A stretch of 61,289 bases of DNA, taken from Adlercreutzia muris. GTDB lineage: Bacteria > Actinomycetota > Coriobacteriia > Coriobacteriales > Eggerthellaceae. The notes beneath the pieces were generated by a model, which saw nothing but the letters and a program-made list of their open reading frames with translations, searched no databases and was not told where the DNA came from. Positions 26,646 to 33,262 of the stretch are shown here, piece after piece. The position numbers and the translations under genes are program-made. The DNA lies in the NCBI RefSeq assembly GCF_008831045.1, contig NZ_WAJS01000017.1, positions 1-61,289 on the forward strand. Reading direction: 5' to 3'. Positions within the stretch are counted from its first letter, which is position 1. Every line of letters starts with the position of its first letter.

Positions 26646-28200
26646 GTAGAGAGACCCCCAGGCGGATTTCCCCCGTCTGGGGGTCTCTTTCGTATTCTAT
26701 GCGGGAGACGATGGACTTCACCATGTCATTCACCTCTTTGGCGCGGCCCTCGTAGTTTCGCAGCGAGTCCACTACCTCGCGGAGGGCCACGACGCGCGCC
26801 AGGGCCTCGCCATGGTCGTCTGCGGCCTCAGCCTCGGCCTGGGCCAGTTGAGCCTCTAGGGAGGCCCTGCGGCCGTCTGCGAGCACCTTGCGCGACGCGA
26901 ACTCCGCATCGGTGATTATTCCGCGCTCGACGAGCCTGAAGAGGTTGTCACGGGCCGCGTCCTCCTCGGCCAGCGAGCGGCGCAGCGACTTGGCTACTTG
27001 CCGCGCGGCCTCGACCTTCTGCCCGTCGTCGGCGTCGATGGCCACCTCTATGTCCCTCGTCACGGACAGCAGCGCGTCCACCGCCAGATCCACGACGTCA
27101 CGCATGACGGCTCCCTGCATATGGCACTCGTAGCGGTTCGACTGCGGGTGCGTGTACCACTCCGTCTTGCCCCGGCCGTCGCCCCTGCGCTCCCCGGGGA
27201 ATATGGAGCGAGCCATGGCCCGCCCGCAGCCCTTGCACACGAGCACCCCGGCGAGCGGGTTGCGCAGCGGCTTTCCCGTGTGCTCGGACGTGCCTCCGTG
27301 CGCGTCGAGCTGGCGGTTGGCGGCATAGAACAACTCGTCGGTGATGAGTCCCGCGCCTCGATGCAGTCCCTCGGCCAGGATCCTCTCGTCGTCCTTCGGG
27401 ACGCCCCGCACCTTGCGCCGGTTCATCTCCTCGTCGAACTGCACCCGCGTCTTTCGCTGGTTCCAGCGCACGTAGCCGATATTCACGGGGTTTCTGATGA
27501 TGCTGGTGATGGTTTTCGCGTCCCAGTGTTTGCCGCGCGGGGTAGGGAATCCCTGGCGGTTGAGGTCGTCGGCCATGCCCTTCGGGGCGCGCGCCCAGGA
27601 CGCTATGTCGGTGTACATCTGGAAAAGCCGCTCGTGGTGCTCGCCGGGGCGCAGGGTCTTCATGTGGTCGACGGTGCACTTCTCCCAACCGAAGGGCGCT
27701 ATGGATCCGAGGTACTCGCCGCGCCGAGTGCGGTTCTCCTTTCCGGCGATGAGGCGCTTCTTAATCCAGCCAAGCTCCACCCGCCCCATCATCAGGTTCA
27801 TCTCCACGGCGTTGCTGTCGTAGTCGTCGGCCAGATCGAAGATCTTCCCCGGCGTGATGATGATGGTTCGCGAGTACTTGAAGGCGTTCATGATGACGCC
27901 CTGGTCTATCATGTCGCCACGGCTGATGCGCTGGATGTCGTAGGCGAGGACGCCGTCCCACTCTCCGCGCATGACCTCGTGCACGAGCTGCACGGTCTCG
28001 GGCCTCTCGTCCAGGCGGTCGCCGGAGACCAGCTCGCGGTAGACCTTGGAGATCTTGATGCCGAGATTCGAGGCGAGGAGGCGGAGCGCATCCTCGTGCA
28101 ATGCCAGAGTCTCCATCTGGCCCCGCGCCTCGGCCTCAACGTCCTCGCGGGATTTTCTGAGTAGCATGGCGTAACGCCCGTCGGGCTTGATCGTGCCCAT
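26641..28200 (-). CDS. Large serine recombinase (phage integrase)
   Basis: 519 aa from ATG 28200 (GGAAGGTGGG upstream). The catalytic resolvase domain has the nucleophile Ser17 in LLRKSRED and arginines in DRLDERPE and DIQRISRGD. A recombinase domain (about 160-270; GSIAPFGWEK, GFPTPRGKHWDAKTITSIIRNP) and a zinc-ribbon domain (CKGCGRAM at about 325-335, second cysteine pair partner in RYECHM) follow, with a long C-terminal coiled coil (about 400-490). Such enzymes integrate without host factors and need a directionality factor to excise; none was recognised. Its gene ends 30 nt from rplW. Confidence 0.93.
   Translation of the reverse strand: MGTIKPDGRYAMLLRKSREDVEAEARGQMETLALHEDALRLLASNLGIKISKVYRELVSGDRLDERPETVQLVHEVMRGEWDGVLAYDIQRISRGDMIDQGVIMNAFKYSRTIIITPGKIFDLADDYDSNAVEMNLMMGRVELGWIKKRLIAGKENRTRRGEYLGSIAPFGWEKCTVDHMKTLRPGEHHERLFQMYTDIASWARAPKGMADDLNRQGFPTPRGKHWDAKTITSIIRNPVNIGYVRWNQRKTRVQFDEEMNRRKVRGVPKDDERILAEGLHRGAGLITDELFYAANRQLDAHGGTSEHTGKPLRNPLAGVLVCKGCGRAMARSIFPGERRGDGRGKTEWYTHPQSNRYECHMQGAVMRDVVDLAVDALLSVTRDIEVAIDADDGQKVEAARQVAKSLRRSLAEEDAARDNLFRLVERGIITDAEFASRKVLADGRRASLEAQLAQAEAEAADDHGEALARVVALREVVDSLRNYEGRAKEVNDMVKSIVSRIEYERDPQTGEIRLGVSLR
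26650..26688 (+). terminator. Hairpin facing rightward transcription, inside the integrase 3' end
   Basis: AGAGACCCCCAG (26650-26661) pairs perfectly with 26677-26688 around a 15-nt loop and is followed on the plus strand by TTTCG. It overlaps the last codons of the integrase (minus strand). It would stop ribosomal-operon transcription about 70 nt after rplW. Confidence 0.6.
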
Positions 28201-28229
28201 GGTATAATTCGACCCACCTTCCGCTCGTC

Positions 28230-28248
28230 GGTTGGTAACTTTTGCTTG
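28230..28248 (-). repeat. Copy of the AAGTTACCAACC repeat upstream of the integrase
   Basis: Reading on the minus strand, CAAGCAAAAGTTACCAACC lies about 30 nt before the integrase ATG. It matches 32125-32143 at 18 of 19 positions, where the unit is tandemly repeated before a rightward early gene. Confidence 0.5.
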
Positions 28249-28290
28249 AGCCTCGCGCATATGGGTTGCCGCCCGCGCGGGGCTTTCTTC

Positions 28291-28656
28291 TTACAGTCCG
28301 GCCATCACGGCCGCCTCGGTCATCTTCACGGCCACTGCCTTGAACACCGAGAACGACGCGTCGCCCGTGGCCTTCGCCACCCGCGACTTAACCTTCTGCC
28401 AGATGGTGTCCGACTCTACCGTCGCGAGGAAGTCGTTGCCCTCCCATGTCAGCTCGCTCGCCACTGCGAAGTACGGGGCGTCGCCGGCGTAGGTGACCGT
28501 CGCCTTTATGAGGCCCGCCTCGTCCATGATGCGGAAGTGGTAGCACACCTCCTCGAACGTCGTGCCCTCGGTGACGAACGCCGACGCCTTGAGCGGGCCG
28601 CCGGCCTCGGCCATGTCCTTCAGGATCCGACGAACCAAGTCCATATCTCTTCTCAT
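28291..28656 (-). CDS. DUF2513 domain protein
   Basis: 121 aa. MDLVRRILKDMAEAGGPLKAS start, GTTFEEVCYHFRIMDEAGLIKA and LTWEGNDFLATVESDTIWQKVKS are the DUF2513 pattern, which looks like a winged-helix DNA-binding protein and is common beside phage integrases. GGGAGGTGAGCA precedes the ATG. It may regulate lysogeny genes, but no experiment on this family is known to me. Confidence 0.8.
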   Translation of the reverse strand: MRRDMDLVRRILKDMAEAGGPLKASAFVTEGTTFEEVCYHFRIMDEAGLIKATVTYAGDAPYFAVASELTWEGNDFLATVESDTIWQKVKSRVAKATGDASFSVFKAVAVKMTEAAVMAGL

Positions 28657-28690
28657 TGCTCACCTCCCGTTTTCCAGTCGGGCCATTCTA

Positions 28691-29017
28691 TCATCTGGAT
28701 GCGGCCGCCGCGCGCTCGATCCACCGCCTGAAACTGTCGCCGTCGGCCGTGCTGCGGAACTCCACTATCCGCGTGCCGCCGCCCTTCGCCAGGTCGTAGA
28801 CCCTCGCCCGCGTCACACGCTTGCGCTGGCCGCCACGGACGTAGAAGTCCTTGTTCGCCCAGGCCTCGCCGAACTCGGCTCGCGGGTCATCGTAGGAGAA
28901 CTCGACGCCGCCGCCGAAGCCGGCCCGCCTCAGTTCGAGCCGCCTGCGCGATGCCATGAGCACCAGAGGCTCGCCCCGGTTCCCGCGCACGAGCCATCGT
29001 CTGCTGAAGATTCCCAT
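28691..29017 (-). CDS. Hypothetical basic phage protein
   Basis: 108 aa, arginine-rich, no membrane segment. It is mainly beta-like in composition (EPLVLMASRRRLELRRAG, FSYDDPRAEF, TRARVYDLAKGGGTRIVEF), perhaps a small nucleic-acid-binding fold. A Shine-Dalgarno-like GGAGGGCAGGCC precedes the ATG. It sits 12 nt from the HicB-like gene, in the lysogeny operon. Family not recognised. Confidence 0.6.
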   Translation of the reverse strand: MGIFSRRWLVRGNRGEPLVLMASRRRLELRRAGFGGGVEFSYDDPRAEFGEAWANKDFYVRGGQRKRVTRARVYDLAKGGGTRIVEFRSTADGDSFRRWIERAAAASR

Positions 29018-29028
29018 GGCCTGCCCTC

Positions 29029-29472
29029 CTATGCCGTGACGGCCTTCTTCGGCCGCCCAGCCTGAGGGGCCTCCTCCTTGCGGGCCTCGACGCTGCCGCG
29101 CGTCAGCCAGGTACGCCCGTCCATCTTGAACGTCTCGAGCTGCCCCGCCCTCACCATCTGGGAGACGCGTCCGGGCGTCACGCCCAGCTCGCGCGCGGCC
29201 GCCGCCGCCGTCATGCGGGGCACCGTCTCCTTGCCCGCGTCCACGGCCACGATGACGGTGCGCCCGCCCTCGCGCGGCTCGTTGCCGAAGGTGGCCTCCG
29301 GGAACTCAAGCCCGCGCATGGCGCGGTGCTCCATCTCGATCTTCAGCCAGTCGGCGGCCATCTCGCAGGCCTCCGCGAAGTCGGTGCCCTGGGTGCCGCC
29401 GTCCATGTCGAAGGGCAGGGCGACCATGACGCCCTCGTCCTCGAACACCTCGAACTCGTACACATGAAGCAT
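29029..29472 (-). CDS. HicB-like antitoxin with C-terminal helix-turn-helix
   Basis: 147 aa. Residues 1-75 resemble the HicB RNase-H-like fold (YEFEVFEDEGVMVALPFDMDGGTQGTDFAEACEMAADWL). A helix-turn-helix follows at about 88-135 (AARELGVTPGRVSQMVRAGQLETFKMDGRTWL, excisionase/MerR type), then a basic tail. It follows a HicA-like gene with a 34-nt gap, toxin first as in hicAB operons. It would neutralise HicA and could bind the operon promoter through its HTH. Confidence 0.75.
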   Translation of the reverse strand: MLHVYEFEVFEDEGVMVALPFDMDGGTQGTDFAEACEMAADWLKIEMEHRAMRGLEFPEATFGNEPREGGRTVIVAVDAGKETVPRMTAAAAARELGVTPGRVSQMVRAGQLETFKMDGRTWLTRGSVEARKEEAPQAGRPKKAVTA

Positions 29473-29506
29473 GTCCTGCTCCTTTCCGATGCGGTGGGGG
29501 GCGGGG

Positions 29507-29683
29507 CTACTTCAGCCCCGCCTGCTTCTTCATCTCCTCGAAGAGCCTGTTCCCGATCTCGGTGTGGCGGCCCAGCGTCGTCCACCTTCCGTCCGGGTGA
29601 ACCAGCCTGTCATGGTTGGTTCCCTTGACCAGAACGAAGCCCTCCTCCTTGAAGAACCTCACCACATCCTTTCGCTTTACCAT
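29507..29683 (-). CDS. HicA-like mRNA interferase toxin
   Basis: 58 aa from ATG 29683, preceded by AAAGGAAAACCG; a start at 29698 adds five residues. The dsRBD-like fold of HicA is visible: KRKDVVRFFKEEGFVLVKG, then the active-site region GTNHDRLVHPDGR and the closing helix GNRLFEEMKKQAGL. HicA cleaves mRNA ribosome-independently until bound by HicB. The usual G-S/T-x-H catalytic context is kept. It may stabilise the prophage or act in host competition. Confidence 0.8.
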   Translation of the reverse strand: MVKRKDVVRFFKEEGFVLVKGTNHDRLVHPDGRWTTLGRHTEIGNRLFEEMKKQAGLK

Positions 29684-29717
29684 CGGTTTTCCTTTCATCC
29701 GATGATGATATTATAAA

Positions 29718-29966
29718 CTAAAGTTTAGCAATACGCAAGGGAAATCTAAATATAAGTTTAGTAAATGCCAGGAATCCCGTTATCAGCGTCACGATAGGGA
29801 GCCAAATGAACGCCGAGTTCCCGATGGCGTCGAGAATCCACGGCATCTGCACGCCCGCCAGCGACAGGAGCGCCAGAGGAAAACCAAGGATACTGCACAG
29901 GGTGCTGGCGACCGACAGCGGCTTGCTGTCTGCCAACTTCACCCATATGCGCCTTTTCGTAATCAT
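29718..29966 (-). CDS. Small two-span membrane protein
   Basis: 82 aa with hydrophobic stretches at about 22-40 and 52-70 and positively charged ends (ITKRRIWVK and FRFPLRIAK). Its gene is noticeably more A/T-rich toward the 3' end than its neighbours. It lies between the repressor and HicA on the same strand. A superinfection-exclusion role is a guess from position only; no family recognised. Confidence 0.5.
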   Translation of the reverse strand: MITKRRIWVKLADSKPLSVASTLCSILGFPLALLSLAGVQMPWILDAIGNSAFIWLPIVTLITGFLAFTKLIFRFPLRIAKL

Positions 29967-29982
29967 CAGGCCATCTTCCTAG

Positions 29983-30375
29983 CTACGCAATCCCGGGAAC
30001 GGAATTATCCTGCACGGCGGCCTCGGACGCGCGGAGGCTTTTCAGCTTCTGGAACTCCAACTGATCGAGGATCGCGCCCCTTCCCTCCTCGGGAAGCGAC
30101 TCGAAGTCCTCCACGAGCCGGACGGTCTCTATTTCCATAACCGGCGCGGTATGTCGCTCTATGGCCGGGTCGTCTTTGAGTCCTGCGAGGTAGTCGAGGG
30201 ATACGTTAAGCGCTTTAGCGATTCTCGCTGCGGTGGTTATCGTGGGGTCTTTTGTTTTGCCTTTCACGATGTAGGCGACCTGACTAGATGTTAATCCAGA
30301 CGCTTTGCACAGGTCAATTTGCCGCCATCCGCGTGCGTTCATTACGAGGTTAAGCCGCTCGGTAAATATCATCAC
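29983..30375 (-). CDS. XRE-family phage repressor (CI-like)
   Basis: 130 aa. The N-terminal lambda-repressor-type HTH (about 5-65) shows WRQIDLCKASGLTSSQVAYIVKGKTKDPTITTAARIAKALNVSLDYLAG. The C-terminal half is short and has no LexA-type Ser/Lys peptidase motif, so induction would not be by self-cleavage. Transcribed leftward from an A/T-rich gap with operator repeats; GGAGGTTCGTG precedes the start (second ATG 3 nt later). Confidence 0.85.
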   Translation of the reverse strand: MMIFTERLNLVMNARGWRQIDLCKASGLTSSQVAYIVKGKTKDPTITTAARIAKALNVSLDYLAGLKDDPAIERHTAPVMEIETVRLVEDFESLPEEGRGAILDQLEFQKLKSLRASEAAVQDNSVPGIA

Positions 30376-30399
30376 GAACCTCCTTCTAATCCTATAGTA

Positions 30400-30506
30400 A
30401 ATTTTTCGACCAAAAAAATCAATATTTAAGTTGACAAAGTCGAAAGATCGACTATAGTACGTGTTGTTAAGTCGAAAGATCGACTAAACAAGTAGAAAGA
30501 TCGAAT
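30400..30506. promoter_or_regulatory. Lysogeny switch: early promoter with three repressor operators
   Basis: AGTCGA-AAGA-TCGACT, a 16-bp inverted repeat, occurs exactly at 30438-30453 and 30470-30485 and in degenerate form at 30491-30506. A rightward promoter TTGACA (30431-30436), 16-nt spacer, TATAGT (30453-30458) encloses the first operator, so repressor bound there would block polymerase. A TTCGAC half-site near 30407-30413 faces the leftward repressor gene, whose own promoter may be TTGATT with ACTATA on the minus strand. Confidence 0.85.
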
Positions 30507-30521
30507 CGAAGGAGCCCCGCA

Positions 30522-31148
30522 ATGGAATGGACGATGATCACGGACGCGCGCCTCAAGGCCTACGCCTACGACGGAGACGGCAACGACTGGAGCATCTCCT
30601 TCGACGGCTACACCGATTGCGAGGCCCCGCTGGGCGGCGACGGCGTGGTGCTCACCCGCAACGACGAGCGTGTGGCCTCCGTTGACGTGGAGTACTTCGG
30701 AGACGACGCCGAGGCTGCTGGCTTCGACATGGACGCCGTTGTCTCCCTGGTGGTCGAGTCCCTAAAGACCATCGCCGAGGCGATGGCCTCCGGTACCTCG
30801 GCCGACGATGCCGAGCAGCGGGAGTCCGCCGGGCATGCGGACGGCGGCGTGGAGTTATCCATCAGCGAAAATGCGGCTTCCGGCCGCACGCACTTCAAGG
30901 GCAGCACGGCCGACGGGTACGCGTTCTATGGCATCGCGGATCCGCAGCCGTCCGAGGTTGGCATCCCCACCCCCGAGCGCCCCGACGGCTCGCGCGTGGT
31001 GAAACTCAACGTCTGCGCCCCCGACGGCGCGTGCGCCTACGACTACTGCCGCGCGCTGTTCATGCCGGCCGAGGACGATGCCGACCGCGAGGCCGTGACC
31101 GAGATCCTGGCTGCTCTTGATGCGGCGCTCTGCAGGGCGGGGGAGTAG
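30522..31148 (+). CDS. First early-operon protein, function unknown
   Basis: 208 aa, strongly acidic, soluble. The N-terminal region (about 1-85) and a C-terminal region (about 115-205) are separated by a Ser/Ala/Asp-rich linker. First gene behind the repressed early promoter, with AAGGAGCCCCGCA before its ATG; products in this place often alter host processes or act as DNA mimics. DNA mimicry is only suggested by the acidity. Family not recognised. Confidence 0.6.
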   Translation: MEWTMITDARLKAYAYDGDGNDWSISFDGYTDCEAPLGGDGVVLTRNDERVASVDVEYFGDDAEAAGFDMDAVVSLVVESLKTIAEAMASGTSADDAEQRESAGHADGGVELSISENAASGRTHFKGSTADGYAFYGIADPQPSEVGIPTPERPDGSRVVKLNVCAPDGACAYDYCRALFMPAEDDADREAVTEILAALDAALCRAGE

Positions 31149-31152
31149 GGCC

Positions 31153-31344
31153 GTGGGAGCGAAAGCAGCCTTCTACGTCGTCTGGTGGGTGAGCATCTTG
31201 CTCACTTTCACCCTGCTGGCTACGGGCAACGGCCGTGCGTCCGCGCTGTTTTCGGCGTTCAATCTTTTATGCGCGGGCATGGTAATCGGGTGGCATCTTG
31301 CAGGTAAGCGGAGGGGAGGTGATAACGATGCCAAGAATCGGTGA
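31153..31344 (+). CDS. Small two-span membrane protein
   Basis: 63 aa from GTG 31153 (GGGGGAGTAGGGCC upstream, 4 nt after the previous stop). Hydrophobic segments at about 5-22 and 31-50, then a basic tail AGKRRGGDNDAKNR. It overlaps the following gene by 17 nt in another frame. Unknown function. Confidence 0.55.
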   Translation: MGAKAAFYVVWWVSILLTFTLLATGNGRASALFSAFNLLCAGMVIGWHLAGKRRGGDNDAKNR

Positions 31345-31579
31345 GACGGGGGAGTTCTACCGCCCCGTCATCGACGATGCGGTTCTCGCCTACACGGCTG
31401 TCCACCGCATCAACATGGACGACTTCGCCCGAGATGTGATGGGCATGGCTCCCGGGACGTTCTCGGCCAAGCGGCGCGGACTGCGCGAGTTCAGCCTTGG
31501 CGAGACCGCGAAGCTGGCCCGCATCACCGGCTTCTCGCTCGACGAGGCCGTGTGCCTCGGCGATGGCGGCGCGGCCTAG
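31328..31579 (+). CDS. Small helix-turn-helix (Cro-like) protein
   Basis: 83 aa. MDDFARDVMGMAPGTFSAKRRGLREFSLGETAKLARITGFSLDEAV is an XRE-like HTH with a short N-terminal arm. GGAGGTGATAACG gives an excellent Shine-Dalgarno for the ATG at 31328. Its place after the early promoter suits a Cro or early regulator acting on the operators at 30438-30506; this is inferred. Confidence 0.65.
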   Translation: MPRIGETGEFYRPVIDDAVLAYTAVHRINMDDFARDVMGMAPGTFSAKRRGLREFSLGETAKLARITGFSLDEAVCLGDGGAA

Positions 31580-31599
31580 CCGCAAAAGCAGCGCAGGCA

Positions 31600-31614
31600 C
31601 CTTGAGAACCGGAT
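31600..31614 (+). promoter_or_regulatory. boxA-like leader motif, copy 1
   Basis: CCTTGAGAACCGGAT, 28 nt before the next gene, matches the motif at 32692 and 43828 with two differences. It resembles the TTTGAAAACT boxA-type sequence found in Gram-positive rRNA leaders and spacers. Antitermination is an inference. Confidence 0.4.
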
Positions 31615-31642
31615 ACGCGCACTGAACGGAAAGAGAGGAAAC

Positions 31643-31870
31643 ATGGAGCAGAGCAGCATAACCATCGATGCGGACGAGATCGCCGCCGTCTGCCTCGCAG
31701 AAGGGAGAGTCCCCATTGTCAAAGACAAAGAGTTTTCCGCTAGGCGTTTCATGCTCAAGCAGATGGCGTTCTTCGTAGCCAAGACGTTCATGGAGGGAAG
31801 CCGGGCCACCTTCCTGCGGAAGTGGTTAGCCTTGAAGATGGCCCGCCTGGTCGTGGAGGCGAGAGCCTAG
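31643..31870 (+). CDS. Small early protein, function unknown
   Basis: 75 aa: an acidic beginning (ITIDADEIAAVCLAEG), then a basic amphipathic C-terminal half (ARRFMLKQMAFFVAKTF, TFLRKWLALKMARLVVEARA). AAAGAGAGGAAAC precedes the ATG. It follows the boxA-like motif. Its 3' end overlaps by 4 nt a small gene on the opposite strand. Confidence 0.5.
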   Translation: MEQSSITIDADEIAAVCLAEGRVPIVKDKEFSARRFMLKQMAFFVAKTFMEGSRATFLRKWLALKMARLVVEARA

Positions 31871-32034
31871 AACTCGCCGTCCCCGTCCGTGTCTCCGGCC
31901 GCAGCGCTATCCAGAGCATCGTAGACCTTCGCTATGAGGTCTGCGACGTACTCAGGGTCAGGCTGTGCGCCCGACACCGCAGATGCCACTATGGCCGCTG
32001 TCATTCCCAGCACGTCGCCGTCGTTGAACTCCAT
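31867..32034 (-). CDS. 55-aa acidic protein encoded against the early operon
   Basis: Minus-strand frame of 55 aa with a very strong Shine-Dalgarno (GGGAGGTGATGACCC) before its ATG. The protein starts MEFNDGDVLGMTAAIVASAVSG, contains ADLIAKVYDALDSAA and ends GDGEF. The helical middle resembles the N-terminal part of Ros/MucR-like regulators, without the zinc finger. It runs opposite to its neighbours and fills a gap that otherwise has no gene. Confidence 0.55.
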   Translation of the reverse strand: MEFNDGDVLGMTAAIVASAVSGAQPDPEYVADLIAKVYDALDSAAAGDTDGDGEF

Positions 32035-32105
32035 GGGTCATCACCTCCCTTCGCAGATGATTCTATCAGGCGCTCCAGTGCGTGTATCCGGCTCTCAAGT
32101 AGCCG

Positions 32106-32160
32106 AGCGAAAGTTACCAACCATCAAGCGAAAGTTACCAACCAACAAGCGAAAAGGAGA
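32106..32160 (+). repeat. 21-bp tandem repeat before an early gene
   Basis: AGCGAAAGTTACCAACCATCA (32106-32126) is followed by a copy differing at one position (32127-32147) and then a truncated third start (AGCGAAAAGGAG) that supplies the Shine-Dalgarno of the next gene. A related copy lies upstream of the integrase on the minus strand (28230-28248). Confidence 0.6.
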
Positions 32161-32166
32161 AACGAA

Positions 32167-32550
32167 ATGACCGAAGAGAAGAAATCGCCCGAGGGCCTGA
32201 ACGTGATCATCGAGTCCGACGGGGACTGGCGCGAGGTCATCGGGGGTACCCTGTGCCTTGTCGCGGTCGTCGGCGACGACGGCACGAAGAGCTACGCCTA
32301 CGGGGCTGTCAGCACGATTGGCGCCTACGCGGTCATCGACGCCGCGTCCCGCCAGATCGGGGCGGTTGCCGACAAAGCCGGAATCGGCGCGGATGCGGCG
32401 AAGGCCATCGCCTGCGACTGCATCGCAAAGCAGATGTGCGAGTCGAGATCCGAGCGCGCCGCCGGGCTCCCCGGCAACATCCTCGCCGGCATCGATCGGG
32501 AATGCGGCGGCTGCCCCGACTTCGCCTCAAAGGAATCGGCCGGTTCCTAA
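32167..32550 (+). CDS. Early phage protein, function unknown
   Basis: 127 aa. LNVIIESDGDWREVIGGTLCLVAVVGDDG start, an Ala/Gly-rich helical middle and a C-terminal cysteine cluster (CDCIAKQMC, later CGGCPD) that might bind metal. AAAAGGAGAAACGAA precedes the ATG, derived from the third unit of the tandem repeat. No family recognised. Confidence 0.55.
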   Translation: MTEEKKSPEGLNVIIESDGDWREVIGGTLCLVAVVGDDGTKSYAYGAVSTIGAYAVIDAASRQIGAVADKAGIGADAAKAIACDCIAKQMCESRSERAAGLPGNILAGIDRECGGCPDFASKESAGS

Positions 32551-32561
32551 TCGGCTTCCCG

Positions 32562-32677
32562 TCCGGCCCCTGCGGGGGCCGGCATCCACGGGGCGGCACC
32601 GGGCGCGCAACGACAGGCACTCGGACGCGCGCCTTGCAGGAATAGCGGCGGGTCAGCCGTGCCGCCCCGTGGATGCC
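32562..32677 (+). ncRNA. Candidate structured RNA in the early-operon gap
   Basis: A perfect 19-nt inverted repeat (32581-32599 with 32659-32677) encloses an inner 7-bp stem (GGCGCGC with GCGCGCC). Just upstream a hairpin CCGGCCCC/GGGGCCGG (32563-32570, 32575-32582) uses the first two bases of the long arm, so two folds compete. A boxA-like motif follows at 32692. No ORF is supported. Riboswitch- or antiterminator-like architecture is inferred; no known class recognised. Confidence 0.5.
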
Positions 32678-32691
32678 GTTGGGCGTCCGAA

Positions 32692-32706
32692 CCTTGAAAA
32701 CCGAAT
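32692..32706 (+). promoter_or_regulatory. boxA-like leader motif, copy 2
   Basis: CCTTGAAAACCGAAT, identical to 43828-43842. It lies 14 nt after the long inverted repeat and 70 nt before the next gene. Confidence 0.45.
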
Positions 32707-32775
32707 GGCCGACTGCCGGGAACGCTGGCCGGAAAAGCGACCCCGGAGACGAACCTGCAAGCGAGAGGAGGCGTC

Positions 32776-32973
32776 ATGACGCCATCCGATCCCGTTGCGT
32801 TCCCCGAGGGGACGCACGTGTACACAAGCGGCCTCGGCACAGTCACCGTGCACGTGCCGAGGCCTGTCACCGCATCGGACATCGCGCCGGCGGTGAGACG
32901 TTTCATCGAGAGGAGTGATGATTTTGGCGAAGCGCACATACCCGCGCCCGACGCGGCGAAGGCCGCCGCGTAG
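32776..32973 (+). CDS. Small phage protein, function unknown
   Basis: 65 aa. FPEGTHVYTSGLGTVTVHVPRPVTASDIAPAVRRFIE suggests a short beta-hairpin and helix. GCGAGAGGAGGCGTC precedes the ATG. The next gene starts inside its 3' end in another frame. Confidence 0.5.
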   Translation: MTPSDPVAFPEGTHVYTSGLGTVTVHVPRPVTASDIAPAVRRFIERSDDFGEAHIPAPDAAKAAA

Positions 32974-33262
32974 CCCCAACAAGGAAAGCGCGCCCCAACT
33001 GACCAAGGCGGGGGCGCGCGGCCTGAGGGAGTCCGTAAGGAAGAACAGCCCCAAGACATCCAGATATTACCACATTCCCCGCGAGCCGCGCATGAGCGCG
33101 GCCGACGTGGCTTTCGCCGCAGTCATTATCGCGGTCGTGCTCGCCTGCATCTGGGGACTCGCGGCCGCCCACGACATCGGCTTCGAGACGGGCAGGGGAG
33201 AGGGTTGGGCCGACGGCTACGCCGCCGGCATCGAGGCCGCTGCGGACGGCCCGGCGCTATGA
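32915..33262 (+). CDS. Small single-span membrane protein with basic N-terminus
   Basis: About 115 aa; GTG 32915 or ATG 32918, both after GAGAGGA. The first 60 residues are Arg/Pro/Lys-rich, then one transmembrane helix (about 63-85), then an acidic Gly-rich tail (FETGRGEGWADGYAAGIEAAADG). It overlaps the previous gene by about 58 nt, so the start could be an internal one at 33091 (MSAADVAFAAVII). Confidence 0.45.
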   Translation: MMILAKRTYPRPTRRRPPRSPNKESAPQLTKAGARGLRESVRKNSPKTSRYYHIPREPRMSAADVAFAAVIIAVVLACIWGLAAAHDIGFETGRGEGWADGYAAGIEAAADGPAL

